From NCBI GenBank assembly GCA_002420145.1, contig DIHL01000062.1:1-62222 (forward strand): a DNA stretch of 62,222 nucleotides, read 5' to 3'. Shown piece after piece: positions 16,331 through 25,655 of the stretch. Source of the DNA: Bacteroidetes bacterium UBA5697. Lineage in GTDB: Bacteria > Bacteroidota > Bacteroidia > B-17B0 > Aurantibacillaceae. A program made the translations under genes and the position numbers. The stretch's first letter is position 1. Every line of letters begins with the position of its first letter. The notes beneath the pieces are model-generated. The model did not search any database. It was not told the origin of the DNA and saw nothing but the letters and a program-made list of their open reading frames with translations.

Positions 16331-18196
16331 TTGTCAACTAACAATCATAAATCTCTAGATGAAGTTAATGCTTCAGTAAACACTTCTAGTAAAGGAGGTT
16401 TTAGAAAGCTATTAGCATTTATTGGTCCAGCTTACATGATTAGTGTTGGTTATATGGATCCAGGAAACTGGGCAACCGACATTGAGGGAGGAAGTAAGTA
16501 TGGTTACAGTTTAATTTGGGTTTTAGTAATGAGTAATTTAATTGCTTTATTACTTCAAAGTCATTGTGTTAGATTAGGTGTTGTTGCTGGAAGAGATTTA
16601 GCGCAAGCATCCAAAGATCATTACTCTAAATTCATTAATTACTTTTTATATGTTTTAGCCGAAATTGCTATTGCTGCCTGCGATTTAGCCGAAGTGATTG
16701 GTATGGCCATTGGTATTCATTTATTGTTTCCTTCTATTTCTATTTTAGGAGGTGTTTGCATTACGGTTTTAGATAGTTTTGTATTATTATTTTTATTAAA
16801 CGCAGGAATTAAAAAATTAGAAGCATTTATTATTTCATTAGTTGCTATTATAGGCGTGTCTTTTTTTATTCAATTACTCATTGCAAAACCTGATGTGATT
16901 GAAATTTCAAAAGGATTAATTCCTGGATTCACCAACGAAAATGCTTTATACATTGCGATTGGTATTATTGGCGCAACGGTCATGCCACATAATTTATATT
17001 TGCATTCTTCTTTAGTTCAAACGCGGCAGTTTGAGCGCACTCCAGTGGAAATTAAAAAAGCCATTCGTTTTAATATCATTGATAGTGCAGTTGCTTTAAA
17101 CTTGGCTTTGTTTGTAAACGCTGCTATTTTAATCATTGCCGCCACTACATTTTTTAATACAGGAGTTGAAGTCACAGAAATACAAGATGCGCACAAAATG
17201 ATGGCTCCTATGTTGGGTAGTACGCTTGCTCCATTATTATTTGCGATAGCATTAATCGCTGCAGGACAAAGCTCCACCATTACAGGCACTTTAGCCGGAC
17301 AAATAATTATGGAGGGTTATTTAAATCTTCGCTTACAACCTTGGATTAGAAGACTGCTTACTCGTTTAATTGCGATTGTGCCAGCATTTTTAACGATTTA
17401 TTTTTTAGGTGAGGATAAAACTGGAGACTTATTAGTGTTAAGTCAGGTAATATTAAGTTTACAATTAGGTTTTGCTATTATTCCATTAATTCATTTTGTA
17501 AGTAATAAAAAACGCATGGGTGAATTTGTTATTCCCTTATGGCAAAAAATTGCTTCTTGGATTTCAGTATCAGTGATTGTATTTTTGAATTGCCAAATGC
17601 TATTCAATAAAGTAAGAGAATGGTTGCAAGAATCTGAATATGCAACATTAATAGGCGTGATTGTTATTCCTTTTATGATATTGTGTTTAGGGATTTTGTT
17701 ATTTATTACCTTTGAACCTTTATTTAAGAAGGGGAAACAACAAGTGTCATCACAGTTTCACGGAGAGGTTGCTAAAATTAATTTCGAAACACCAAAACCC
17801 TATTCATCTATTGCTATTACAGTTGATTTTAGTTCGAGTGATAATAAAGCCATTAATAAAGCTTTGATGCTTGGTGGGAAACAAGCACATTATGTATTAA
17901 TACATATCCTCGAAAGTACGAATGCAGTCATGTATGGAGAAGACACCAACGACCACGAAAGAATAGAGGATAGCGCTAATTTATTAGCCTATAAAAATCA
18001 ATTGCTAGAACAGGGTTATCATTGTGAAGTGAAATTAGGTTTCGGAAGTCCTAAATCTGTTATCCCTAAATTAGTTGATAATTGTGATTTGCTGGTAATG
18101 GGAACTCACGGACACACTACTTTTAAAGATATTTTATTTGGTACTACGGTTGAAAGCGTAAGACATAAAATTGATATTCCTTTAGTATTGGTTTAA
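16331..18196 (+). CDS. Nramp-family divalent metal transporter fused to a universal stress protein domain
   Basis: 621 aa from a TTG start 9 bp after lptB; no ATG is available before the conserved core. Residues about 25-460 are an Nramp transporter: the metal-binding TM1 motif is seen in GYMDPGNWATDIEGG and the TM6 motif in MPHNLYLHSSLVQTRQ. Residues about 490-621 form a UspA-like domain with the ATP-binding motif MGTHGHTTFKDILFGTT. It is an inner-membrane protein expected to import Mn2+ or Fe2+ with protons, with the cytoplasmic Usp domain possibly sensing nucleotide. Confidence 0.88.
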   Translation: MSTNNHKSLDEVNASVNTSSKGGFRKLLAFIGPAYMISVGYMDPGNWATDIEGGSKYGYSLIWVLVMSNLIALLLQSHCVRLGVVAGRDLAQASKDHYSKFINYFLYVLAEIAIAACDLAEVIGMAIGIHLLFPSISILGGVCITVLDSFVLLFLLNAGIKKLEAFIISLVAIIGVSFFIQLLIAKPDVIEISKGLIPGFTNENALYIAIGIIGATVMPHNLYLHSSLVQTRQFERTPVEIKKAIRFNIIDSAVALNLALFVNAAILIIAATTFFNTGVEVTEIQDAHKMMAPMLGSTLAPLLFAIALIAAGQSSTITGTLAGQIIMEGYLNLRLQPWIRRLLTRLIAIVPAFLTIYFLGEDKTGDLLVLSQVILSLQLGFAIIPLIHFVSNKKRMGEFVIPLWQKIASWISVSVIVFLNCQMLFNKVREWLQESEYATLIGVIVIPFMILCLGILLFITFEPLFKKGKQQVSSQFHGEVAKINFETPKPYSSIAITVDFSSSDNKAINKALMLGGKQAHYVLIHILESTNAVMYGEDTNDHERIEDSANLLAYKNQLLEQGYHCEVKLGFGSPKSVIPKLVDNCDLLVMGTHGHTTFKDILFGTTVESVRHKIDIPLVLV

Positions 18197-18270
18197 TTAA
18201 TCTGTAAATAAAATAGACAAATCAATTTTTTTAGTTTAAAATTTCCCTTATTTTGCAGTAAAATAATCAA

Positions 18271-19392
18271 TTGCAAATAGTAGTCAATACTCGTCTTTTA
18301 ATTCAAAACAAATTAGATGGAATCGGATGGTTTAGTTATCAAACGCTAAAGCGTGTAACTCAAAATAATCCTGATGTTCATTTTGTTTTTTTATTTGATA
18401 GAGATTACGATGAACAATTTATTTTTTCAGATAATATTACCCCTTTAGTTCTCGGACCTCAAGCTCGTCATCCGTTTTTGTATTACGCTTGGTTTCATTT
18501 GTCGGTTAAAAATTTATTAAATCGCATGAATCCTGATTTGTTTTTATCACCCGATGGTTTTTTATCTCCAGGCGCTAAATGTAAGCAGTTGCCAGTCATT
18601 CATGATATTAATTTTTTACATAATCCTCAAGATTTAAAGCCCTTAACCAGCAAATATTACAATCATTTTTTTCCAAAGTACGCAAAACTAGGAACGCGTG
18701 TTGCAACGGTTTCTGAATATAGTAAAAATGATATCTCGGAAAATTATCATATTGATGCTAATAAAATTGATGTTGTTTATAATGGAATTAACGAAGGCTT
18801 TGCGCCATTATCAGATCCTTCGCAACAAATCATTAGAGAAAAATATTCGCATGGCAAACCTTATTTTTTATTTGTTGGTTCTCAAAGTCCGCGTAAAAAT
18901 TTAAACCGTTTAATTGCAGCTTTTGATGTATTTAAAGAACAATCCCAATCTGATTATAAATTAGTATTGGTTGGCGCTGTTTACTCAAGCGAAGGTGACG
19001 TAAAGCGTGTCATTGATAAATCTAATTTTAAACAGGATATTATTTTTACAGGCCGTCAGTCACAAGAAGAGTTGGAGAAAATTATGGCGAGTGCATTTGC
19101 ATTAGCTTTTGTTCCATACTTTGAGGGATTTGGAATTCCTATTGTGGAAGCCTTACAATGCGAGGTTCCTGTAATTTGCAGCAGAACAACCAGTATGCCT
19201 GAAATTGTAGGAGATGCTGGTTTATTAGTCAATCCATATGAAGTAAATAGTATTAGTAGCGGAATGTTAGAATTATATCATAATTCTTCATTACGAAATC
19301 AATTAATACAAAAAGGAAAAGAAAGAAAAAATTTGTTTTCTTGGGATAAATCTGCAGACCTGCTTTGGAACAGTATCACTAAGTGTTTATGA
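18271..19392 (+). CDS. Glycosyltransferase family 4 (GT-B) protein
   Basis: 373 aa from TTG at 18271. GT-B fold: an N-terminal acceptor half, then PYFLFVGSQSPRKNLNRLIA at the start of the donor half and the E-x7-E donor motif in EGFGIPIVEALQCEVPVICS. It probably transfers a sugar from a nucleotide donor during surface polysaccharide or LPS assembly, consistent with lptB nearby (inference). Its stop overlaps the next gene's start by four bases (ATGA), so translation is coupled. Confidence 0.87.
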   Translation: MQIVVNTRLLIQNKLDGIGWFSYQTLKRVTQNNPDVHFVFLFDRDYDEQFIFSDNITPLVLGPQARHPFLYYAWFHLSVKNLLNRMNPDLFLSPDGFLSPGAKCKQLPVIHDINFLHNPQDLKPLTSKYYNHFFPKYAKLGTRVATVSEYSKNDISENYHIDANKIDVVYNGINEGFAPLSDPSQQIIREKYSHGKPYFLFVGSQSPRKNLNRLIAAFDVFKEQSQSDYKLVLVGAVYSSEGDVKRVIDKSNFKQDIIFTGRQSQEELEKIMASAFALAFVPYFEGFGIPIVEALQCEVPVICSRTTSMPEIVGDAGLLVNPYEVNSISSGMLELYHNSSLRNQLIQKGKERKNLFSWDKSADLLWNSITKCL

Positions 19393-20861
19393 GTTCACCT
19401 ATTAGTAAATCAGCCTTTATAAAAGCAGAACAATGTTTAAAGCATTTTTATTTATATAAAAATCATTACTACTTACGTGATTCTTTGTCAAAAGAAAAAC
19501 AACTTATTTTTAAGCGAGGGACTGATGTTGGTATTTTTGCTCAACAATTATTTGCTGGTGGAATTGATGTGACTGCTGGCGAAAAAAGAGACCAACAATT
19601 GTATGCCGAAAAAACAAAACATCTAATTGCGCAAGGCACCAAAACCATTTATGAAGCTACATTTATTTACGATGATTTATTAGTGATGGTAGATATTCTT
19701 CATAAGCATGAGGATAAATGGATAGCTTACGAAGTAAAAAGCTCTTTAAAAATTACAGATACGTATGTAAAAGATGCTTGTTTTCAGTACTATGTGATTA
19801 AAAACTGCTTGCCTGATTTAGTAGATTTTAATTTACTAACGATGAATCCTAAATATGTTTTAGATGGCGAATTAGATATTACCAAGTTATTTAAAACAAC
19901 TTCGGTAATGAAAGATGCCATTAAAAACGTCGAATATTTCGCTCATAAAACACAGATTGCTAAACAAACATTAGAACAAAATAAAATTCCAGATATTAAA
20001 ATTGGGGCACATTGTTTTCAGCCTTATGAATGCGATTTTTTGGGTACTTGTTGGAAAAACATCAATGAACCAAATTCAGTGTTAACTCTTGGTAAATTAA
20101 CCAAGCAAGCCATGTTTGAATTGTATGATCAAAACATCAAACGCATTGATGAAATAGACATTAATACAATTGCACACAAAGAAATAAAAATTCAGGTTAA
20201 AGCAGCCATCGAACAAAAAGAACAAATTTTTAAAGAAGAAGTTAAAACATTCATTTCTAGTATTAAGCAACCCATGTGTAGTTTAGATATTGAAGTGTGG
20301 ATGCCTGCTATTCCTTATTATAATGGAACTAAACCTTTTCAACAAATTCCATTTTTGTTTTCTATGATTTCGGAAGAAAACGGAGAGATAAAAAATTACA
20401 GTTACTTTAAACCCATTGAGGAAGATTTAAGAAAAGATTTCTTAGAACGCATTTTAGCTGAAACCAAACACTTCAATTCTATTTTAATGTTTGATAAATC
20501 ATTAGAGGAAACAGTGTTAAATCAGCTAGTGGAATTATATCCCGAATACAGAAATGATATCTCTGATTTAAAAAATAAAATCGTTGATTTAGCAGAACCT
20601 ATTCGTAAAGGAAATTACTACCATCCTGATATGAAAGGTAATTTCACCTTAAAAAGTATTGCTCCATTGGTAAATCAAGAAGCGGGTTTTAATAATTTAG
20701 ATATACAATCTGGAATTAGTGCCATGTATATTTATGAAAGTTTGTTAGAACAAAATGCTATAGAAGGGGAACATATTAAACAACAATTAATTGATTATTG
20801 CGAAATGGATGCTTTAATCACCTATCAGTTGTTGAATTTTTTTAATAGTAAAGTAGATTAA
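19389..20861 (+). CDS. DUF2779 protein, probable Fe-S nuclease/exonuclease fusion
   Basis: 490 aa from the ATG at 19389, which overlaps the preceding stop as ATGA; an upstream GTG at 19383 is less likely. The N-terminal half resembles Cas4/AddB-type PD-(D/E)xK nucleases: Asp102, then YEVKSS with Glu115 and Lys117, flanked by Cys16 and by Cys209-x5-Cys215-x5-Cys221, which could hold an iron-sulfur cluster. The C-terminal half begins with DIE (300-302) and ends with YCEMDALITY (Asp474), like a DEDD/RNase H-fold exonuclease. The family is DUF2779; its biological role is unknown to me. Confidence 0.7.
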   Translation: MSSPISKSAFIKAEQCLKHFYLYKNHYYLRDSLSKEKQLIFKRGTDVGIFAQQLFAGGIDVTAGEKRDQQLYAEKTKHLIAQGTKTIYEATFIYDDLLVMVDILHKHEDKWIAYEVKSSLKITDTYVKDACFQYYVIKNCLPDLVDFNLLTMNPKYVLDGELDITKLFKTTSVMKDAIKNVEYFAHKTQIAKQTLEQNKIPDIKIGAHCFQPYECDFLGTCWKNINEPNSVLTLGKLTKQAMFELYDQNIKRIDEIDINTIAHKEIKIQVKAAIEQKEQIFKEEVKTFISSIKQPMCSLDIEVWMPAIPYYNGTKPFQQIPFLFSMISEENGEIKNYSYFKPIEEDLRKDFLERILAETKHFNSILMFDKSLEETVLNQLVELYPEYRNDISDLKNKIVDLAEPIRKGNYYHPDMKGNFTLKSIAPLVNQEAGFNNLDIQSGISAMYIYESLLEQNAIEGEHIKQQLIDYCEMDALITYQLLNFFNSKVD

Positions 20862-20905
20862 CCTTTACATATAAAGAGATATTAATTTCTATCTTTATTT
20901 ACAAT

Positions 20906-21988
20906 TTGCAATTAAAATTTCTCATATTCATTTTTTGTTTCCCTATTTTGCTTAAGGCACAATTTAGGATGGACACTGCTAAACGGGTAAATTATTTAGT
21001 GATACCTGTCCTTTTTAAAACACCCGAAACAGGTTGGGCTTATGGATTATCAACTTCTGCAAATTTTAAAACAACGCATAAACATGATTCTTTAACAAGA
21101 ATGTCTGTGATTACTGCTTTAGGAATTTTTTCTCAACGTCAGCAAAATATACAAGCAATTGATGCAACCATATATTTTCCTAAAGAAAAATATATTCTCT
21201 ACTTTAATTCTTCTCATAGTTATTTTCCTGATAATTTTTGGGGGATTGGTCAGTATTCAAAAGACACAGATGTTGAGCGTTATGTATTTGAAGAAATTAT
21301 TGTTAATCCTCATATCAAACGAAAATTTTTTAAACATACTTTTTTTGGTCTTATAGCCGATTATCAAAATATTTTTAAAGTTCAATACACTCAAGGAGGT
21401 TTAATGGATTCAACAGAGTTTTATGGCAAAACAAATTACAATATTACAGGCATTGGTTTTTCGGCGAGTTATGATACACGTAATTCAACATTTTGGCCTA
21501 CTAAAGGAATATTCTTACAAACTCAGTTTACAACTTACAATAAAGAATTAGCTTCTACATATTCGTTTAACAAATGGAAAGTTGAAGTAAGATTATTTAA
21601 ACAATTATTTAAAGGACATATTTTGGCTTGTCAGTTATATAATTACTCAACCTTTGGTGAAACTCCTTATAGGTCTATGGCAACTTTGGGTGGACAAGGA
21701 AATTTAAGAGGTTTTTATCAAGGTCGCTTTAGAGATAATTCTATGTATTCAGCTATTGCCGAATATCGTGCCCATATTTTTTGGAAAATTAGTGCTTGTG
21801 TGTTTGGCGGAGTAGGTGATGTGTATAATCAACCCAGAAATATAAATACTGGCTCTTTAAAAGGCAGCTTTGGCGGCGGACTCCGATTAACTATTTTAGA
21901 GAAAGAAAACCTGAATTTACGTGTAGATTATGGTTATTCTGATAACTATAACCGAGGTTTTTATTTTACCGTTGGCGAGTGTTTTTAA
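20906..21988 (+). CDS. Omp85/BamA-type outer-membrane barrel protein
   Basis: 360 aa from TTG at 20906. The signal peptide (FLIFIFCFPILLKAQ) is followed directly by a barrel with no POTRA domains. The motif ATLGGQGNLRGFYQGRFRD resembles the conserved L6 loop of Omp85 proteins, and DTRNSTFWPTKGIFLQTQFT is the usual DxR..xPxxG strand pattern. It belongs to the surface-antigen (D15)-like, BamA/TamA family outer-membrane proteins of Bacteroidota. Function unknown. It ends with a terminator-like hairpin. Confidence 0.82.
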   Translation: MQLKFLIFIFCFPILLKAQFRMDTAKRVNYLVIPVLFKTPETGWAYGLSTSANFKTTHKHDSLTRMSVITALGIFSQRQQNIQAIDATIYFPKEKYILYFNSSHSYFPDNFWGIGQYSKDTDVERYVFEEIIVNPHIKRKFFKHTFFGLIADYQNIFKVQYTQGGLMDSTEFYGKTNYNITGIGFSASYDTRNSTFWPTKGIFLQTQFTTYNKELASTYSFNKWKVEVRLFKQLFKGHILACQLYNYSTFGETPYRSMATLGGQGNLRGFYQGRFRDNSMYSAIAEYRAHIFWKISACVFGGVGDVYNQPRNINTGSLKGSFGGGLRLTILEKENLNLRVDYGYSDNYNRGFYFTVGECF

Positions 21989-21995
21989 TTATTAA

Positions 21996-22033
21996 GACCC
22001 GAAAGGTTTCAAAAACCTTTCGGGTCTAGTTTT
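21996..22033. terminator. Terminator-like hairpin
   Basis: Perfect 14-bp arms (21996-22009 and 22013-22026) with a 3-base loop, followed only by a short T-rich stretch (TAGTTTTG). It lies 7 bp after the barrel gene stop. Confidence 0.65.
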
Positions 22034-22139
22034 GATAGAGTTATTTAACATTCTTTAGTTCATAGTTTCTTCTAGCAATAGCCCAAATTTTCCTTTAGCA
22101 CATTAACTTTAAACTTTACAAATTAAGCACTGGTTAATC

Positions 22140-24908
22140 ATGTCTAAAATTAAAGTTGGAATTCTATTTGGTGGTCGTTCAAAAGAACGTGAAATTTCGT
22201 TTGCAGGTGGAAGAACCGTTTATGATAATTTAAATAAATCTATTTTTGAAGCAATTCCTTTATTTGTTGATTCCTTTGGCAATTTTGTATTGTTAGATTG
22301 GAACTTTGTTTACAAAGGAACGATTCGCGATTTTTATCCTCCAGTAGAATTTATTCCAGCAAACAATACCGATTTTCAATATTATGCCGAAAACTTAGGA
22401 GCTTTAACAGTTCATCAGCAAGATGAATTGATTTCTAAAATAGGAAAAAAAGTTTTAGCACATGAATTAGCTTCTTTAATTGACTTTGCCTTTTTAGCAT
22501 TGCACGGACCTTATGGCGAAGATGGAAGAATACAAGGATTATTAGAGTATTTACATATTCCTTATTCAGGAAGTGGAATTTTACCAAGTGCTATAGGTAT
22601 TGATAAAAGTGTTCAGAAAAAATTAATGGTGAATGCAGGGTTTAATAGCCCTAAATTTTTCACCATTGATAGAACAGATTGGATTAACGGAAATGTAAAA
22701 GGTGTTTGGGAAAAAGCAAAATCAGAAATTGGTTTCCCGATGGTTATTAAACCAGCTAATCAAGGTTCGTCTATTGGTATTTCTATTTTTAATGAAGATA
22801 GTAATTACCATTTTATGGCGGCAGTAGAAAAAGCATTTTTTACTAAATGGTTGGATTCTGCTGAATGGAAAAAATTATCTGAGAAAGAACAAATTGATTA
22901 TGTGCGTTCATTGTCTGATATCCGTGAAGGTATCGGTATGCCTATAAAAATAGATGTCACCCTGAGCGGAGTCGAAGGGTTAGGTCTTGTCATCACGCCA
23001 GGGCGTGAGAGCGAAGTCGAGAACAATGAAGTCTTTATGTTTTACAACCAATACGAATTAATCTCTTTCTTAAACAACAACTGTGATAAAACAGAGGGCT
23101 TTGTTTTAGAAGCGTTGGATGGGGAAAGTACCGTGATGATTGAAGGATTTATTGAAGGAAAAGAATTTTCTTGCATTGTATTAGAAGATACAGATTCTAA
23201 TAATGTGGCTATTGCATTGCCTCCAACAGAAATTAGAAAAGGGAAAGAATTATTTGATTATCGTAGTAAATATTTACCAGGCTTGTCTCGTAAGATAACA
23301 CCTATTGAAGCAACTGACGAACAAATTAATGCTATCAGAAAAGAATGTGAACGTTTATTTTCTGAATTATGTTTTGATGTGTATGCTCGTATTGATGGAT
23401 TTTTAAGCACAGATGGAAAAGTGTTTTTAAATGACCCTAATACTACTTCGGGTATGATGCCATCTTCTTTCTTCTTTCATCAAGCAGCAGAAATTGGTTT
23501 AACACCTTCTCAATTTTTAACATACATTATTCGCACCTCATTAAGTAAGCGAATTAAAAATAGTAAAGGTGCCTCAGTTTACGAACCGTTATTAAATAAA
23601 CTAGATACTTTTTTACACAACGAGAAAAATGCGATTAATAATAAAATTCCTGTAGCGGTTATTTTGGGCGGTTATTCTTCTGAGCGACATATCTCTGTAG
23701 AAAGCGGAAGAAATATTTTCGAAAAATTAGCATCATCTGAAAAATATGCACCAATACCAGTGTTTTTAACTGGAGATAATGTCAATCATTTAATGTATCA
23801 AATTCCTATCAATGCTCTATTAAAAGATAATGCAGATGATATTAAAGATAAAATCAATAATTGGAAAATACATCCAGTAGTTAAACAGATTATTGAAGAG
23901 TGCAAAACGATTACGGATAAATATGGTTCTCCAAATAACTTAATTGCACCAAAACAATTAAGCTATGCTGACTTAGCCAAAGAGGTTAAGCAAGTGTTTA
24001 TTGCCTTGCATGGTCGTCCGGGAGAAGACGGAGCAATACAAGAAAAATTAGAAGCTGTTGGTTTAACATACAATGGTTCAGGTAAAGAAAGCTCATCTAT
24101 TACCATTGATAAATTTAGAACTAACGAAATTTTAATGAAGCATGGTTTCTTGGCAGCTAAACATTGTTTAATTACAAACGATGATTGGAAAAATAATAAA
24201 GAGAAAATTAAACAAACTTTACAAAATGATTATGTGTATCCATTGATTGCAAAACCAGTGGATGATGGATGTAGTAGTGCTGTGAAAATGATAAAGAGTT
24301 TTGAAGAGTTTGAAGCCTTCGCCACATTGATATTTAGAAATTCGGAAGCATTTGATGCTAAGGCTGCGCAAATACTTCATATAAAAGACAAAGAAGAATT
24401 TCCTCAAAAGCAAGTATTGTTGGTAGAGGAATTGATTAGTAAAAATGACGCAAAACATTTCTTAGAAATAACAGGCGGCATGTTAACTAAGCTGAATGCA
24501 AAAGGCGAAGTGGAGTATGAGGTGTTTGAAGCATCAGAAGCATTAGCAAGTGGCGAAATTTTAAGTTTGGAAGAGAAATTCTTAGCAGGTCAAGGACAAA
24601 ATATTACTCCAGCGCGTTATTCACGAGATGAAAAAGAAAGACAATTGATTTCTAACAAAGTAAAAGAGACTTTAGGAGCAGCTGCTAAGGTGTTAAATAT
24701 TGTGGGATATTGCCGAATTGATGCTTTTGTAAGGATATTTGACGTCAATCATGTGGAAGTTATCTTCATAGAAGTCAACTCGTTACCAGGAATGACGCCT
24801 GCTACTTGTATTTATCATCAAGCTGCTATTAATGGATATAAACCATATAGTTTTATTGATCGAATTTTGGACTTTGGAGCTCAAAAAACAGCTCAAGTTT
24901 TAAGTTAG
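22140..24908 (+). CDS. Fused double D-alanine-D-alanine ligase
   Basis: 922 aa, more than twice the usual Ddl length, with two complete ATP-grasp ligases in tandem. Domain 1 (about 1-470) has VGILFGGRSKEREISF, LHGPYGEDGRIQG, KPANQGSSIGIS and a catalytic end LNDPNTTSGMMPS. Domain 2 (about 500-922) has VILGGYSSERHISVESGR, LHGRPGEDGAIQE and the canonical FIEVNSLPGMTPAT. Ddl makes D-Ala-D-Ala for peptidoglycan in the cytoplasm. Domain 1 has Asp in place of the usual metal-binding Glu (ExN), so the halves may not be equal. A dispersed-repeat insertion encodes about residues 273-297. Confidence 0.88.
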   Translation: MSKIKVGILFGGRSKEREISFAGGRTVYDNLNKSIFEAIPLFVDSFGNFVLLDWNFVYKGTIRDFYPPVEFIPANNTDFQYYAENLGALTVHQQDELISKIGKKVLAHELASLIDFAFLALHGPYGEDGRIQGLLEYLHIPYSGSGILPSAIGIDKSVQKKLMVNAGFNSPKFFTIDRTDWINGNVKGVWEKAKSEIGFPMVIKPANQGSSIGISIFNEDSNYHFMAAVEKAFFTKWLDSAEWKKLSEKEQIDYVRSLSDIREGIGMPIKIDVTLSGVEGLGLVITPGRESEVENNEVFMFYNQYELISFLNNNCDKTEGFVLEALDGESTVMIEGFIEGKEFSCIVLEDTDSNNVAIALPPTEIRKGKELFDYRSKYLPGLSRKITPIEATDEQINAIRKECERLFSELCFDVYARIDGFLSTDGKVFLNDPNTTSGMMPSSFFFHQAAEIGLTPSQFLTYIIRTSLSKRIKNSKGASVYEPLLNKLDTFLHNEKNAINNKIPVAVILGGYSSERHISVESGRNIFEKLASSEKYAPIPVFLTGDNVNHLMYQIPINALLKDNADDIKDKINNWKIHPVVKQIIEECKTITDKYGSPNNLIAPKQLSYADLAKEVKQVFIALHGRPGEDGAIQEKLEAVGLTYNGSGKESSSITIDKFRTNEILMKHGFLAAKHCLITNDDWKNNKEKIKQTLQNDYVYPLIAKPVDDGCSSAVKMIKSFEEFEAFATLIFRNSEAFDAKAAQILHIKDKEEFPQKQVLLVEELISKNDAKHFLEITGGMLTKLNAKGEVEYEVFEASEALASGEILSLEEKFLAGQGQNITPARYSRDEKERQLISNKVKETLGAAAKVLNIVGYCRIDAFVRIFDVNHVEVIFIEVNSLPGMTPATCIYHQAAINGYKPYSFIDRILDFGAQKTAQVLS
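22956..23030. repeat. Dispersed palindromic repeat inserted in frame within the ddl fusion
   Basis: The segment holds GTCACCCTGAGCGGAGTCGA and later GAGAGCGAAGTCGAGAAC, the core of a common Bacteroidota intergenic repeat, and is richer in GC than the flanking coding sequence. It is read in frame as VTLSGVEGLGLVITPG plus RESEVENN, a peptide unrelated to Ddl, and falls between the conserved ATP-grasp segments of domain 1. Confidence 0.75.
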
Positions 24909-25021
24909 AGGGATTTGGTTTTTTAACATCTTTCTTAATTATTTGCAACTAATTGATATATAATTAGTTAAAAGATAAATTAACTTCATATTAACGTGAA
25001 ATAAACACGTAAGAAACATAT

Positions 25022-25051
25022 TTTGAACATTTTTTGGTAGGTGTATTTTTG
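25022..25051 (+). promoter_or_regulatory. Putative promoter (-33 TTTG and -7 TATTTTTG)
   Basis: TTTG at 25022-25025 and TATTTTTG at 25044-25051 are separated by 18 bp, close to the Bacteroidota -33/-7 arrangement. A second box, TACCTTTG, lies at 25093-25100, 23 nt before the ATG at 25124. Confidence 0.5.
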
Positions 25052-25123
25052 CTTATTCGTCTAATAAGTTAGTTTATTAACAATTTAGGTTTTACCTTTG
25101 TTAATAACTGTAACTATACCGCC

Positions 25124-25561
25124 ATGTTTGAGATTTTAAAAAGCTTTGAAAGTAAATTCGGTTCTCTTAAAAAAAAGGGACTTAGAATCGAAGGTTTATC
25201 AATGATAGATCCTAAAAGAAAGAAACATGTGATTATGATTTCTAAACCGTTTTTATTTGATAATCGTCAATTACCAAAATCTTACGAAGGTTTAGATATT
25301 AAATCAAAAATCGAAGGTGGTTTACCAGAAGAATTTAAAATTGAAAAAGAGGCTATAAAAAAAGATTATTTATGGGCTCCTAATAAATTTGAAAAATACG
25401 TGGATCGTTGTTCGGAAGATATTAAAAAACAATTTGGTAATCCAAACATGTCTCGTTCAGAAATGTTAGATGCGTTAGCATTTGGTAGTTTTGAAGATCA
25501 TAAACAAAAGACAATCAATTTAATTAAAGAAGGAAAAATTCCTGCTATTAATTTAAATTAA
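25124..25561 (+). CDS. Conserved hypothetical protein
   Basis: 145 aa, not recognised. It is charged, with no signal peptide or membrane segment. It starts FEILKSFESKFGSLKKKGLR and has a middle proline/glycine-rich stretch (YEGLDIKSKIEGGLPEEF), followed by helices containing CSEDIKKQFGNPNMSRSEML. Probably a small cytoplasmic protein. Single gene between a two-box promoter region and a good terminator, so it may be well expressed. Confidence 0.65.
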   Translation: MFEILKSFESKFGSLKKKGLRIEGLSMIDPKRKKHVIMISKPFLFDNRQLPKSYEGLDIKSKIEGGLPEEFKIEKEAIKKDYLWAPNKFEKYVDRCSEDIKKQFGNPNMSRSEMLDALAFGSFEDHKQKTINLIKEGKIPAINLN

Positions 25562-25615
25562 GATAAAGGCAATTGACTAGGGTATAATTAAGGGTTAAAC
25601 TTTTTAAATTGCTTA

Positions 25616-25646
25616 AAATCCTCTCAGAAATGGGAGGATTTTTTTA
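25616..25646 (+). terminator. Rho-independent terminator
   Basis: Arms AAATCCTCTC (25616-25625) and GGGAGGATTT (25632-25641) pair with one G-T and are followed by a run of T to 25646. It lies 55 bp after the hypothetical gene. Confidence 0.8.
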
Positions 25647-25655
25647 TGAGAAAAA

